DNA from: Sebastes aleutianus | Lineage: Eukaryota > Chordata > Actinopteri > Perciformes > Sebastidae | Length of the DNA stretch: 64,000 bases | Assembly: GCA_916700875.1 (NCBI GenBank) | Contig: CAKAKS010000013.1 | Coordinates: 10,494,391-10,558,390, forward strand | Direction: 5' to 3' | The notes under the pieces: model-generated | What the model was told of the DNA's origin: nothing | The model's database searches: none | What the model saw: only the letters and a program-made list of their open reading frames with translations | Program-made: the position numbers and the translations under genes | In this document: positions 55,201 through 63,729 of the stretch, piece after piece | Layout of the letters: each line of letters opens with the position of its first letter | How positions within the stretch are numbered: the first letter of the stretch is position 1

Positions 55201-57962
55201 AGCCTTTTAGGCAAAGAAATAAATAAAAAAATCTGTCTGGAGCTGCAAAACATTTGAGCATCGCGATGAAGGTAACACAGTTTATAGTCTAAGTATATAG
55301 TATATAAGTCTAATGCAGTGAGGGCCAAAGAGCAAATGTACGACGGAGTATTAGGGCCACATTGATGGGAAAAACTTCCTGAATAAAGTCATAACTTTAC
55401 GAGAAAAAAGTCGTAATTTTACGAGAAAAAAAGTAGTAACATTATGAGAATAAAATCATAACTTTACGAGAAAAAAAGAAATAACACGTATAATTTCTAC
55501 TTTATAATATCATGACTTTATTTTTATAATATTACGACTTTTTCCTCGTAATATTATGACTTTAATCTCAAAATCTCAGATTAATTTTTTTTCCTCAATG
55601 TGGCCCTAATACTCCGTTGTACCGTCGTACCATAGACCTACAACTATGATAAATAAAAATGAAAATGTAAACAAAAAAACAGTTATTCATTTTTAAAAAT
55701 CCACAGGGAGCCACTGGAGAGGAGCTGAAGAGACGCAGGTTGCTGACCTCTGATTTAGACAATACTGTTGCCAAATCCCTGCAAAAAAAAACCCTGAAAT
55801 AACCCAAAACAAACAAAAGATTTCACTCTCACACAAAAACATTCTCTCTCTCCTCCCACAGCTTCCTTGTTTTTTTTTTATTACCATCTGTAATTTCTAT
55901 AAATGGACATGGTGTCTGTTTCTCTGGAGGGGAGGAAACTCTCTCTGTATGACAGTTCATTACTTTCCCATTAGACTTATATTACTGCCAACTAAAATAC
56001 CAAATATAGACGATTTTACGGTAATCCCCGGACCACCATAGACATTTAAAAGTGATGTATCAACATGCAGGCGGAGTTTGCAGTTTAAATATTTTTATAT
56101 TTAATGTAATTTGTGCCTCATGCTCCTCACAACAAGTATTAAAGCAGTATGTGTGCAGTGGTGGAACGTAACCAAGTACATTTACTCATGTACCATTTTG
56201 AGATACTTTACTTGAGTATTCTTATTTTATTCTACTTTATCCTTCTACTCAATCTCAGGAAAATATTGTACTTTTACTTCACTACATTTATTTGACACTT
56301 AGTTAATTACTTTTTTACATAAAAACACATGATATGCTTATATATTATGCAGTACTGTAGGCCTACTACTAATCTACCCAGTAGTATAGAAAGTATCTCA
56401 AATTGGCTCCAAAGAGATGAACTCCAACATTAAAATGCTCTTACATGCATTAATAAGTGATAATACGTATTAAGTGACATTTTGAATGCAGGACTTTTTT
56501 CCTGCAATGGAGTATTTTTAGTTTACTTTTACTTAAATGAAGGATCGGAGTACTTCTCCCACCGCTGCCTGTGTGTGATGGCACCAGGAAACAGTGTCGG
56601 GACAAAGGCAGGAAGCTGACAGCAGAGCTCACCTCATTAAGAAGGCAGACGCCGACTCGTGGAAAGTACAAACAACAAAACTGAAGGAAAAACAGGCCAG
56701 GTAGCCAAGTCACCTTCACCTTGTGCCATTTGGCATCCCCAGTTGAGTTAAACCAGATTCTTATTTTTCTGCGATGACAATACTGCTCTCTAGTACACAC
56801 CTAAGTAGTCTACTGCAGCTAGTTAGCCTGTCACCACACAATGGGTCCAGATGTACACCTTACACCGTAGACTATACAGTGTTATAATGCAGGCTGTTCT
56901 CATTCACTGTTCGCACTTCTACCTACAAAAAGTAGAGCACTGTAATTCATATGTAAGCCACGTAAACGTGTGCCAGGATGGGCAGGCTGCCTCCAAAGGA
57001 GTCAGGTGACGCAGAATAAAGATCGATAAAGTCCATGTCAACAAACGCTGGACTTTCACCCAGGAGGCTGCTGCTCATGTCCTGTGTGAAAACCAAACTC
57101 AAACTTATTTTTATCTTACTTTAGTTTCGTTAACTTACGTACTTAAAGGAACAGTGTGTAGCATTAAGGGGGATGTATTGGCAAAAAAAAATGATATAAC
57201 ATTAAGTATGTTTTTATAAGTGTATAATCACCTGATAATAAGAATTGTTGTGTCTTCGTTACCTTAGAATGAGACGTTTATATCTACATAGATATATCAC
57301 GGAGCCGGCCGCCATGCTTCTACAGTAGCCCAGAAAGGACAAACCAAACATTGGCTCTAGAGAGAGATATTCGCGTTTTAACATCAGCCACCATAGTTTT
57401 TCTACAGGCTTGACACACCGCAAAAGCTTCATTTGGTTGCAATCTGCAACTTCACCACGAGATGCCGCCAGATCCTACACACTAACGTACTTATTTTAAC
57501 CCAAACCACAAGCTTTTCCTAAACCTAACCAAGTAATTTTGTAGCCTAAACAACTACTGGTTGGGCTTGCACAGGCACACTGATTGCTCCAGTTGCTGGA
57601 CATTCGTAGGAGAACGCACAAAAAAAATAACAAATAATACGTTGATCTAGATCAAATGCATGAGAAAGCTTCAGGCAGCCAACAGCTTGACTTCCAATTT
57701 GCTTATGAACGTGTGATTTCCCTCAAGGTCCTGAAACTTGGCTTGAGAACAGGCTTGACTTGCCCCAAAAGACACTCTCTATGTACCTGTTGTGAGTCAA
57801 AATTGTGACTTCAAAGGTATCTATATCTATCTGTCTATTTAGTCTATCATCTTGCTGCCGATCCCCTGAATCTCCCATGATCCTCTTACCTCTGAATGTG
57901 ACACTAGCGAGAGGGTGAGAGTGTCTCAGGTTGTTGGCTCGCTGAAGAACGCAACGTAACAT
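45786..57962 (-). CDS. dysf: dysf (dysferlin), 5' seven exons, cut at the assembly gap
   Basis: The exons are 57962-57890, 51351-51296, 51046-50955, 49491-49386, 46961-46838, 46698-46442 and 45848-45786. They sum to 771 nt, or 257 codons with no stop, and all phases agree. The product has an N-terminal C2 domain (C2A, about residues 1-110: FRGTKKKTKVIKN, NPNPVWNEGFEWDLKGIPLD, VVKDHEKMGRNRFLGE, LLDTKRNNTG). An acidic and then basic linker follows, and then the start of C2B (VRVRVIEGRQLPGINIKPVV). Dysferlin is favoured over myoferlin and otoferlin by KKTKVIKN, GFEWDLKGIPLD and EGRQLPG.NIKPVVK. Known role: dysferlin is a tail-anchored ~2,000-residue ferlin at the plasma membrane and T-tubules of muscle, used in Ca2+-dependent membrane resealing. 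Only about an eighth of such a protein is present. The rest is missing beyond the 100-N gap. Confidence 0.93.
45860..46160. repeat. AT-rich repeat related to the 56157 element
   Basis: ACATTTTCAATGCAGGACTTTTACTTG, quoted here in part as AATGCAGGACTTTTAC, and GTACTTTTACTTAATTA recur in 56270-56560. It looks like a truncated copy of the TACTTTTACTT family in dysf intron six. Confidence 0.6.
46442..46698 (-). CDS. dysf: dysf exon 6 (C2A-C2B linker)
   Basis: The 257-nt exon lies between acceptor CATCTGTGCAG and donor GTATCT. It codes an acidic stretch (ISMDTLDEEDTESMIMLEPT), a Gly/Ser/Pro-rich middle, a basic cluster (LRKRRKGSSSQSK) and the conserved LANKPQDLQ that leads into C2B (compare LSDKPQDFQ in mammals, from memory). 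The linker looks disordered. Its length is similar to that of mammalian dysferlin. Confidence 0.94.
46838..46961 (-). CDS. dysf: dysf exon 5
   Basis: The 124-nt exon lies between acceptor TTCCACCAG and donor GTACGC. It codes ATLTLQVSYIPPPGSAPMYQ and PPPHPEALPHSNPNVEMDTV, then T plus one base. The start is the last C2A strand (LQVSY.P). The rest is the proline-rich beginning of the C2A-C2B linker, which is variable in the family. Confidence 0.93.
47095..47610 (+). repeat. Dispersed repeat 'TAACGCGATAATAA' family, full copy
   Basis: Starts GTTAACGCGATAATAAGGCA and ends AATCGATTGACAGCCCTA. TAGCGGGCTCAGTTTTAAAG, GGAATCCATCGGTACCATGT and CTGTTGTTGCCTGTTGGG are shared with 54405-54830, and the last half with 1-290. 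The middle is deleted at about 47285-47290. It is non-coding and lies in dysf intron four. Confidence 0.85.
47611..48280. repeat. dysf intron with two (GT)n runs
   Basis: GT runs lie at 47985-48013 and 48141-48170. Nothing else is recognised. Confidence 0.8.
48290..48860 (+). repeat. Dispersed repeat (longer copy of 25310-25510)
   Basis: Begins near GTCTCCCGCGCGGCTCAGCT and includes TTCTAGAGATTCCAGGTCTC and TTAATTGTGGATTATTACTA, ending with CCGCCGCCACGCGCTCCTGA. It is non-coding and GC-rich at its end. Confidence 0.65.
48948..49165 (+). repeat. Dispersed repeat 'GTTTATAGCGATCACGG'
   Basis: CAGTGGAAACCGTTTATAGC, CATTCCTATACAAATGCTGT and GATCATTTTGGGTCTTTTAT are shared in part with 33170-33290. 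Probably the end of a Tigger-like DNA transposon, inferred from my memory of similar fish repeats. Confidence 0.55.
49347..49380 (+). repeat. (GT)n beside dysf exon 4 donor
   Basis: A pure run of 17 GT units. In the dysf transcript it reads (CA)n and starts six bases after exon four. Confidence 0.98.
49386..49491 (-). CDS. dysf: dysf exon 4
   Basis: The 106-nt exon lies between acceptor CTGTTTAG and donor GTGAGC. It codes FLGETRLALRDVLNSPQLAA and TFTVSLLDTKRNNTG, closing the C2A fold. On the transcribed strand a (CA)n tract begins within about six bases of the exon end, unusually close to a splice donor. Confidence 0.95.
49748..50465 (-). mobile_element. hAT-type element carrying a 28S rRNA fragment
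   Basis: Left end TAGGGATGCACTGATAC. Right end, inverted, TAGGAATACCGATACCAG. On the minus strand at about 49838-49900 the sequence codes GLPSLPCVAHTLQLAVNEGL and L, the CxxHTLQLxVNEG motif of hAT transposases (zinc-finger-BED/Charlie-like). Between this remnant and the right end lies a 28S rRNA fragment (49902-50354). The element is therefore a chimera and cannot encode a complete transposase. Confidence 0.82.
49902..50354 (+). pseudogene. 28S ribosomal RNA fragment (about 450 bp)
   Basis: Large-subunit rRNA words occur in the correct order: TGCGACTGTCGACCGGGACG, CCTCAGTGCGCCCCAAC, CCACGTAAAAGGCGCCA, GACCCGTCTTGAAACACGG (50143), GACCAAGGAGTCTAA, CGCGAGTCAGAGGGTGC, CGTGGCGCAATGAAAGTGAG, GCACCACCGGCCCGTCTCGC and AGGACCCGAAAGATGGTG. 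It stops abruptly before the expected AACTATGCC. The segment corresponds to the divergent-domain/core region in the 5' third of 28S. Scattered C-to-T and G-to-A changes, as in CTAATGCAAGCGCGAG, show it is an old non-functional copy. Both edges join hAT-type sequence rather than rDNA. Confidence 0.93.
50466..50950. other. dysf intron, no recognised feature
   Basis: A palindrome-like pair, GGTCACACCGTGGTCTGAG at 50619 and GGGGCCACACCGCGGTCTC at 50850, flanks this stretch as direct repeats. No exon is seen. Confidence 0.5.
50955..51046 (-). CDS. dysf: dysf exon 3
   Basis: The 92-nt exon lies between acceptor CTGTCAG and donor GTGCGT. It codes GFEWDLKGIPLDSGAELHC and then VVKDHEKMGRN, plus two bases of the following arginine codon. 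VVKDHE carries the conserved acidic loop position of C2A. GFEWDLKGIPLD is nearly invariant in dysferlins. Confidence 0.95.
51296..51351 (-). CDS. dysf: dysf exon 2
   Basis: The 56-nt exon lies between acceptor TTCTTCAG and donor GTACGT. With the one base left by exon 1 it codes G-TKKKTKVIKNNPNPVWNE, the second and third C2A strands. The NPVWNE motif is a hallmark of C2 domains. It was recognised by this motif and by phase agreement on both sides. Confidence 0.95.
51500..51900. repeat. Unclassified dispersed repeat in dysf intron 1
   Basis: AAAGGATAATGTACAGCGAT and, further on and inverted, CTCTGTACATTATCCCGC bracket a 110-bp interval. A CATAGCAACGGTCTG motif is duplicated at 51748 and 51768. 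The stretch reads like a fish MITE, but no second copy is in the window. Confidence 0.5.
52136..52205 (+). repeat. (CA)n microsatellite
   Basis: An uninterrupted CA run of about 66 bp in dysf intron one. Confidence 0.98.
52400..53045 (+). mobile_element. LINE reverse-transcriptase C-terminal fragment (different family)
   Basis: Remnants in order are GMRISTSKSEAVVLSRKP, VGNESLSQVKEFKYLGVLFA, GRIGAAWAVLHL, MGFLRRMAGVSF, VRSSVIHEGLGVEPLLLCVE, RSQLRWFGHLVRMHPGRRPQ and GRPRTRWRDYISTL. YLGVLF and RWFGH...GRPRTRW are the thumb and post-RT motifs of a LINE class distinct from the L2-type copies. At least two internal deletions (after AVLHLR and after MHPG) and frameshifts are present. It lies in dysf intron one. 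Confidence 0.88.
53046..53149 (+). repeat. Partial dispersed repeat shared with 63800-63960
   Basis: AGCATGCTAACAT and GAGGCTGATGGGAATGTCAGTAGTTTTGCA-like sequence (GAGGCTGATGGGAAT, TTAGTTTTGCAGG) occur in the same order at 63825-63910. Confidence 0.7.
53150..53370 (+). mobile_element. Dispersed repeat 'GTGACGTCACCC' family, copy 3
   Basis: GACTGTATATAAGAAGTGGA, GCATTTTGGCTGTCACCATC, GACACGAGAGGATGGAGC and ATTTTTAGACGACCAAAATG match 34608-34810 in order. Confidence 0.8.
53371..54400. repeat. dysf intron 1 with CA and GT runs
   Basis: A (CA)n run lies at 53809-53834 and a (GT)n run at 54028-54048, an inverted pair about 200 bp apart. No exon is seen. Confidence 0.75.
54405..54830 (+). repeat. 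Dispersed repeat 'TAACGCGATAATAA' family, copy 3
   Basis: TAGCGGGCTCAGTTTTAAAG, ATGAAACTAGAAAACCTAAA, CTGTTGTTGCCTGTTGGG and TTGCATAAAGCAGCATATTT align in order with 47160-47480. A central deletion is present here too. Confidence 0.85.
55172..55753. mobile_element. hAT-type non-autonomous element
   Basis: Terminal inverted repeats CAGGGGTCAGCAACC and, inverted, CAGAGGTCAGCAACC are typical of hAT elements. Flanks ATCCAGAT and ATTTAGAC are a possible worn 8-bp target duplication (5 of 8 identical). AGAGCC near one end and GAGCCACTGGAGAGGAGC near the other belong to the same family. Another MITE is nested inside at 55333-55625. Confidence 0.8.
55333..55625. mobile_element. MITE nested inside the hAT-type element
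   Basis: GACGGAGTATTAGGGCCACA and, inverted, ACAACGGAGTATTAGGGCCA are the terminal inverted repeats. The inside is AAAGTCGTAATTTTACGAGA-type sequence in several imperfect copies, which itself pairs with ATATTACGACTTTTTCCTCG on the other arm. The whole 293 bp could form one long hairpin. Confidence 0.85.
56157..56568. mobile_element. MITE with GCAGTGGTGGAA ends
   Basis: GCAGTGGTGGAACGTAACCA and, inverted, GCAGCGGTGGGAGAAGTACT are the terminal inverted repeats of a very common fish element whose interior is rich in TACTTTTACTT. 412 bp, non-coding, in dysf intron one. Confidence 0.85.
57143..57485. mobile_element. MITE 'GGACCAGTGTGTA' family, copy 3
   Basis: Left end TTAAAGGAACAGTGTGTAGC and right end GATCCTACACACT. 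TGCTTCTACAGTAGCCCAGA and TTGGTTGCAATCTGCAAC match 31300-31600 in inverted orientation. Confidence 0.8.
57890..57962 (-). CDS. dysf: dysf first coding exon, v1-type alternative start
   Basis: The ATG is at 57962 and donor GTAAGA follows 57890. It codes MLRCVLQRANNLRHSHPLA and then SVTFRG; the last codon is completed by the next exon. This resembles the alternative first exon of mammalian dysferlin (MLCCLLVRASNL...DPVASLTFRG, from memory), not the canonical MLRVFILYAENV form. It makes the first strand of the C2A domain. In mammals the two first exons come from separate promoters and alter Ca2+ dependence of C2A. It is shorter than the mammalian v1 exon by a few residues between the NNL and PLA motifs. 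No in-frame ATG lies immediately upstream. Confidence 0.88.
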
Positions 57963-59760
57963 GGCTGTAAACCTCGGTGGAGTCCTGAAACCGGCGAGGC
58001 TCAAAGAACTCGCTCAGGAAGCGAGGGGAATTTGCTTCGGCCTAGCGACAGGTGATTGGGTTCACCAGGTGAGAGGGATCCAGGGCCGGAGGAACGGCTG
58101 CTTACATGACACCGGGAGCTTCGATCAAGATAATGACAAACTGGGGTCGACCGTCAAAACTAACAAACCAAAGACCAACTGGTGGCAAAAAAATTTGAAA
58201 AAAAAGTATGAAAGAAAAGCACTTCTTAGTGGGAAAAAAAGGAGTGTGCTCCAAAAAAAAAAAGGATATCCACAGCTTGAAAGGAGTGAAATTAAGTTCT
58301 AGGGCTTTTTTTCAAAAGATTGTCAGTAATTTAAATCCTTGTAAGTCCCAGCATCGCAAAAACATGCAACCAAAGATTGTTTTCCAGCGACAACTACAAA
58401 ATAAAAGCTCTTTTTTCCCTCCAAGGATAGACCTTCACAAAGTCGGCTTCTTTCTCTTTCTGACTCTCTCCAACACACTCGTATTGGGGAAACAAGCGAG
58501 CACACACCTCACATCCAGAGGAAATCTCTACATTTCCTGTTCTCTTTTCCTCTCTTGTCTCCTGGTTGTTTCCCTATCTTGCCCACATCTTTCTTTCTCT
58601 ACCGCCCTCCACCTCTCGCTGTCCTCTCTAATCCCTGTAATCTCTGTTTGTACAGGATTTATTTCAATCTGGTGTTTTCAGTAAACTGTCAAAAAAACGC
58701 TTCTGATTGCATTAAAAACTCTGAGAGTCTGTTGTACAACTGTAAACCCGGGGATTCAGGATCACACGCTCAACTTGGACATCAAATTACAGGACATTTT
58801 AAGGACTCTCAGGGTCTTATGTGGTGAAAATTTGGGGGCTCAAAAGGGTCTTATTTTGACCTTAGTCAAAATGATCATTTAGGTGTGACTGCCTGGTCAT
58901 TCAAGCAGACATCCCGAGGTTTTCTTCAGACTGAGAGAGCTACATTTTGAAAGTCAAAAAACGACTCTCAAGGCTTAAACTTATTTTCCTTGAACACATT
59001 AGAGGGACTTTTAGACCCGTCACTGATCATTTCTTGGGTCTCTGCTCTTATTTTAAAGAATTTAGAATACAAAAAAGTCAATGAGTGAGCGCCACCTGCA
59101 GACCAAATCAGGGCGCACTCACACTGTCTCATTTGTACAGTGGTGAGGTGAAAGTGTCTGAAACATAAGAACAACTGTACCACGTTTGTCTAACTAACAT
59201 TAATATAAACACATGTTGGGGTTTGTGCTGCTGTTTATCCTTTCTATTTGGTAATAAAGCAGCTATAAATGTTGGTAATTTATTAAAAAGTTAAATGGAT
59301 TGTGGTCCAGATTCACTGCAGCCCTTTTCTGGGAGCTAAGAGGCCGTACCGTTAAATCAGTCAAAGGAATTTTTAACAACTGTGGCAACTCAAAAGTTGT
59401 TGTTATTGACGGTTTATAACTGATCTATATAGCTTTTAGTTTATTAGATACAACCATTGCATTGTTAGAAACTAAATTAACTGAAGGCTAATTTGCTGCC
59501 TGATCTATTATGCTATTATATTAACTTAATATAATACTGGATGTTTGTACTTTATTTACCTAATAAATTAAACAATAATTAAATCTGCAAGCTAATAATT
59601 GTATCTTCTATTTCTATTTCTTGAATGATGAACTCGTAATTTAATTCTAAACGGAATTGCAAAATCATTAAAAAGGCTGTTAAATGTAATTTTGGGGTTT
59701 TGGTTACAACCTCAAGTCACTTTGTTTATTACAGTTACATCCTTAAAGCTAATAAAGTTA
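57963..59760. other. Region upstream of dysf exon 1
   Basis: No TATA box or other promoter element can be named with confidence. An A-rich stretch lies at 58185-58270. The plus-strand open frame at 57961-58302 overlaps the antisense of exon one and matches nothing known. A canonical-type dysferlin first exon (MLRVFILYAENV-like) was looked for and not seen. Confidence 0.5.
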
Positions 59761-59761
59761 A

Positions 59762-60281
59762 TTAAAGGTCCCATATCGTGCTCATTTTCAGGTTCATACT
59801 TGTATTTTGTGTTTCCACTAGAACATGTTTACATGCTGTAATGTTAAAAATACCCTTTATTTTCCTCATACTGTCTGCCTGAATATACCCGTATTTACCC
59901 TCTGTGTGAAACGATCCGTTTTAGTGCATTTCAACGGAATTGCAACGGAATTGTGTTGCTAGGCAACAGTTTGGGTCCATGTTTACTTCCTGTCAGCTGA
60001 TGTCATTCACATACACTGCAACAGGAAATAAACTGGGACACATTTAGAATGTTTACGTTTGAAGGCGTGTAATGATCTATATATATTGTATATTTGTGAC
60101 ATCACAAATGGACAGAAATCCTAACGGCTTGTTTCAAACGCACAATTTCTGAATACGGGCTGTGTGTATTTCTCCGTATATTGAGCGTTTTGATAGTTTA
60201 ACAGTATTTATAAAGCACTTAAACCTGCTTTATAATATTAAAGACATGAAAATCTCAGTTTTTACAATATGGGACCTTTAA
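59762..60281 (+). mobile_element. TTAA-flanked element, AAAGGTCCCATA family, copy 1
   Basis: TTAAAGGTCCCATATCGTGC at one end and, inverted, TTAAAGGTCCCATATTGTAA at the other, so the outer 15 bp are perfect inverted repeats. CTAGAACATGTTTACATGCT, GCTAGGCAACAGTTTGGGTC and TTTATAAAGCACTTAAACCT are shared with 61097-61623. No coding capacity. Confidence 0.9.
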
Positions 60282-61096
60282 GGGAAGGTTTACAGACGGG
60301 TCTTAAAGACCGCATCTGTCAGTTTTGCTAAATATAAGAAAATTTGAACCCACAAATCCTGTAATGTGATGAGTAATCTGCATAAAGCTTGCTCATATTT
60401 ACTAAACCGTCCAAAGGGAACAAAAAACACCAGAGAAGAAATAATGTAATGTTGATTAGTCCAACTTTCCTTTAAGGAAATTCTGAAAAATAAATGTAAT
60501 CTTTAAAGAAAACGCCAGCTCTTCTCTCATCTTTTATCATTTGAAGTCACATTTTCCAATTGTTGCCCTTAAATTTCCCCTTAAGTAGCTTAAAAGTTTA
60601 AAATCAATCTTTCGTGGTTGCACCCGTACATCAAATGTAAAGTTCTAGATACATCATGTGCATCATATTATACATATTAATAATGTAATACAGCCTGACA
60701 TGTAAGGATTATATCTTTGGAAATCTTGTGATTGCGACTAAAGTTTAAATGAGTTTGAAGAAAATTGATTTTCAGATGGTTTCATCCTCTGAGCTTTATA
60801 ACCGATTACCTCTGCTGTATGTATATCACAACCTCATTAACCCAGCCAGCAGAAACATGAAGCACAACCTGACTGACTGCATGGGAGTTACATGTACATA
60901 CTTCATGCAAATTATGTGCACTGATGCTTCTTCGTGTCATGTGAGCTCTGTTCATTTGATCCTGATGAAAACATGTTTACTGTTGTTAAAAGAAGTTACA
61001 GAGTAGGAATATGAGTGAATATGTATCGTCTGATATGTCCCATCCACGATCGACAATCATATTGGCAGCAAAAAAAACGTGGTGTTTAGGTTAAAT
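60282..61096. other. Spacer between the inverted element pair
   Basis: AT-rich. The 85-codon frame at 60749-61006 matches nothing I know. No other feature is seen. Confidence 0.5.
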
Positions 61097-61623
61097 TTAA
61101 AGGTCCCATATTGTAAAAAGTGAGATTTTCATGTCTTTTATATTATAAAGCAGGTTTAAGTGCTTTATAAATACTGTTAAACTATCAAAACGCTCAATAT
61201 ACGGAGAAATACACACATCCCGTATTCAGAAATTGTGCGTTTGAAACAAGCCGTTAGGATTTCTGTCCATTTGTTATGTCACAAATATACAATATTTAGA
61301 CCATTACACGGTTTTAAACGTAAACATTCTAAATGTGTCCCAGTTTATTTCCTGTTGCAGTGTATGTGAATGACATCAGCTGACAGGAAGTAAAAATGGA
61401 CCCAAACTGTTGCCTAGCAACGCAATTCTGTTGCAATTCTATTGCAATTCTATTGAAATGCGGTAAAACGGAGCGTTTCAGACAGAGGGTAAATACAGGT
61501 ATATTCAGGTAGACAGTATGAGGAAAATAAAGTTTTTTTTAACATTACAGCATGTAAACATATTCTAGTAGAAACACAAAATACAAGTATGAACCTGAAA
61601 ATGAGCACGATATGGGACCTTTC
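61097..61623 (-). mobile_element. TTAA-flanked element, AAAGGTCCCATA family, copy 2
   Basis: Opposite orientation to copy 1: TTAAAGGTCCCATATTGTAA, AGGTTTAAGTGCTTTATAAA, GACCCAAACTGTTGCCTAGC and GAGCACGATATGGGACCTTT. An ATTGCAATTCT motif near 61420-61452 is triplicated relative to copy 1. Confidence 0.9.
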
Positions 61624-62615
61624 AAAATTATCGTTTTCCATCGTGACATATATACGGCTACTGAAACAAAATTTAGACCAACAATAAAACCCTTCACTCC
61701 TTCTCTTCATGAATAAACTAATAAATTAATTTATAAAAACAGACAAATGGCTGTTTTGAATAAAAGGAAAGTAGCAAAAGGCATGATGAGGCAATTTCAG
61801 GATTGATGTTTGAGTCAGAGTAAAGGCAGCATACTACATTTAGAGACAAAAAAAAAGACACAAAACAATAAATTTAATTATCCTCCATGTTTGCTTTTCC
61901 AATTTCAGGCATTCAATCTTTTTAGATCTTTGTTAAAGATAACAGCCTTTAGATGTAATGAACTCTGAGTGGAAGGAATGATGCAGCAGATTTTAAGAGC
62001 AGCAGAGTCAGCGTTCAGAGTTCAAACAGATTCAATATCAGATGTCAGCCAGAGAGAGAAGAGAGGCTGCAGATAATATTCAGCTGCCCTGTGATGCCAA
62101 CAAGAACAACACTACTGGATATATATATATACTCATGTTTTCAGTCTGAAATGTTCCTGAAAATCCTCTCAATATTTTGCCTTTGTTTTAAATTTTTAGC
62201 TGGAGTTGAAGTTTTTCAAATTAAAGCAAATTTGTTACACAATATAAGCTTTATTGTTGTGAATAGAGCTTGGATGAGATACATTCTTATTTAAGGGATA
62301 AACCAAGAAAAGATGTGCAGTTATTGAAATATAAGACACAGACGAGGCTAATTAAACTGCAAATTAAGGGTGTGTTATTGCTCATAACCGCACAGGACGG
62401 AGTACATTATTCCACTTAAACCGTGGCTATTAGTCCGCCATTAAAATGTGATGCTCTCATCATTGTTTATACATATTTTGGAACAATATATGCTCCCTAA
62501 GTAAAAACTATATTCTAAATAGTGTTATGTAGGAGTGCCAATATCTCACAATAGACCATGGCAACAGAAAACACTCATTTCTGATTAGCTGGCGAATGTC
62601 AGTTAAAATGGATAG
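61624..62615. other. No recognised feature
   Basis: AT-rich DNA without repeats or exons that I can identify. Confidence 0.5.
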
Positions 62616-62617
62616 GA

Positions 62618-62900
62618 TAGTGCAACACAACTACTTAGTTAGGGTTAGGAAAAAATCGACTTAGTTAAGTTTAGGCAGTAACTTAGTTAGGTTCAGGAAA
62701 AGATTGACTTGGTTAGGTTTAGGCAACACAACTACTGAGTTAGGTTAAGGAAAAGATCGTGTTTTGGCTTAAAATAACCCCAGAAGTGGTGTTACTTAAC
62801 GTAAGTTACGTGACAAATAAATCAATGTTGATTTTTGGTTTCACACGGGACACAAACGCCGGTCTCCTGGACGACACACCGGTGTTTTTTTGACCCACCC
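62618..62900 (-). repeat. Dispersed repeat with TTAGGTTTAGGCAACA modules
   Basis: GTTAGGTTTAGGCAACACAA and TTAGGTTCAGGAAAAGATTG are near-repeats within 62640-62755. Their inverse (TGTTGCCTAAACC) is the core of the 30-bp minisatellite at 20425-21380. The same module, more worn, is at 57495-57560 (TTTTCCTAAACCTAACC). The element continues with AAAATAACCCCAGAAGTGGT and CGGTCTCCTGGACGACACAC. Confidence 0.75.
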
Positions 62901-63700
62901 AACCACCCCGGCCTCCTCCCTACACGGCGTTCACCGCTTTTTATATTTCCTGGTTCCCGATAACGTGAATTACACACATTTATTTTGTGGGATAAATATA
63001 CGAATTACAGTGCATTACGAACAGTGTATGAGACCAGCCTGAATAATATCATGTATGATAGTTATATATAAATCAGTGCACAAAGTATGTTAAACTGCAG
63101 GTATAGCCATTTCTTGCGTTGTTCTACGTTACCACGTAACAAGGGAGGTCAAATCTGACTTCCAACAAACTTTAAAAATACATGATGATTTTTAAGACAG
63201 CTTATGTTTTTGCCTTTGGTAAGTAGCCGCGATACAAGAACAATAACACACTGTGATTTGTCCCGGTATATAAAATGATGGCCGAAGAAACGCCTCTGCT
63301 TTGTCCATTATTTCCATGCATCAGGACACCTCGGAGTGTATAATGGCTAATTTACGTGGAACGTCTTCTTATTTAGTTTAGTTTAAAACACTGGTATCAT
63401 ACACAACCTCAAATATTAATGTGTGTGTGTAGACAACCTGCAGGCAGACGCTGTCCTACATTACACAGGGAAACTTTTGTGCAGCCAAATAGACCACGTG
63501 TCATGAGTTCATGACACACTTGCTGTTAGTTAGAGAACTCAACTCTGTGTCTTATTTACAAACACACACACAGTGCTTTACTGTTGTACTCTACTGTTGT
63601 ACTCTACTGTTGTACTCTACTGTACTCTAACGGAAATACGGCAAGAGAAAGAGTAAAAAATGAGAATCAAATAAGTTAAAGAAACCATATAGACGGAGAC
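62901..63700. other. No recognised gene
   Basis: A small tandem of TTGTACTCTACTG (13 bp, about four copies) lies at 63580-63628. Nothing else is identified. Confidence 0.6.
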
Positions 63701-63729
63701 TAAAAGACAAGCATGGGTAGGTAGGTGGA

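Noticed and set aside
57961..58302. Plus-strand 113-codon frame starting on the dysf start codon, suggesting a divergent gene
   Set aside because: Its first part is the antisense of dysf exon one and the rest is A-rich low complexity. No homologue or splice pattern is recognised.
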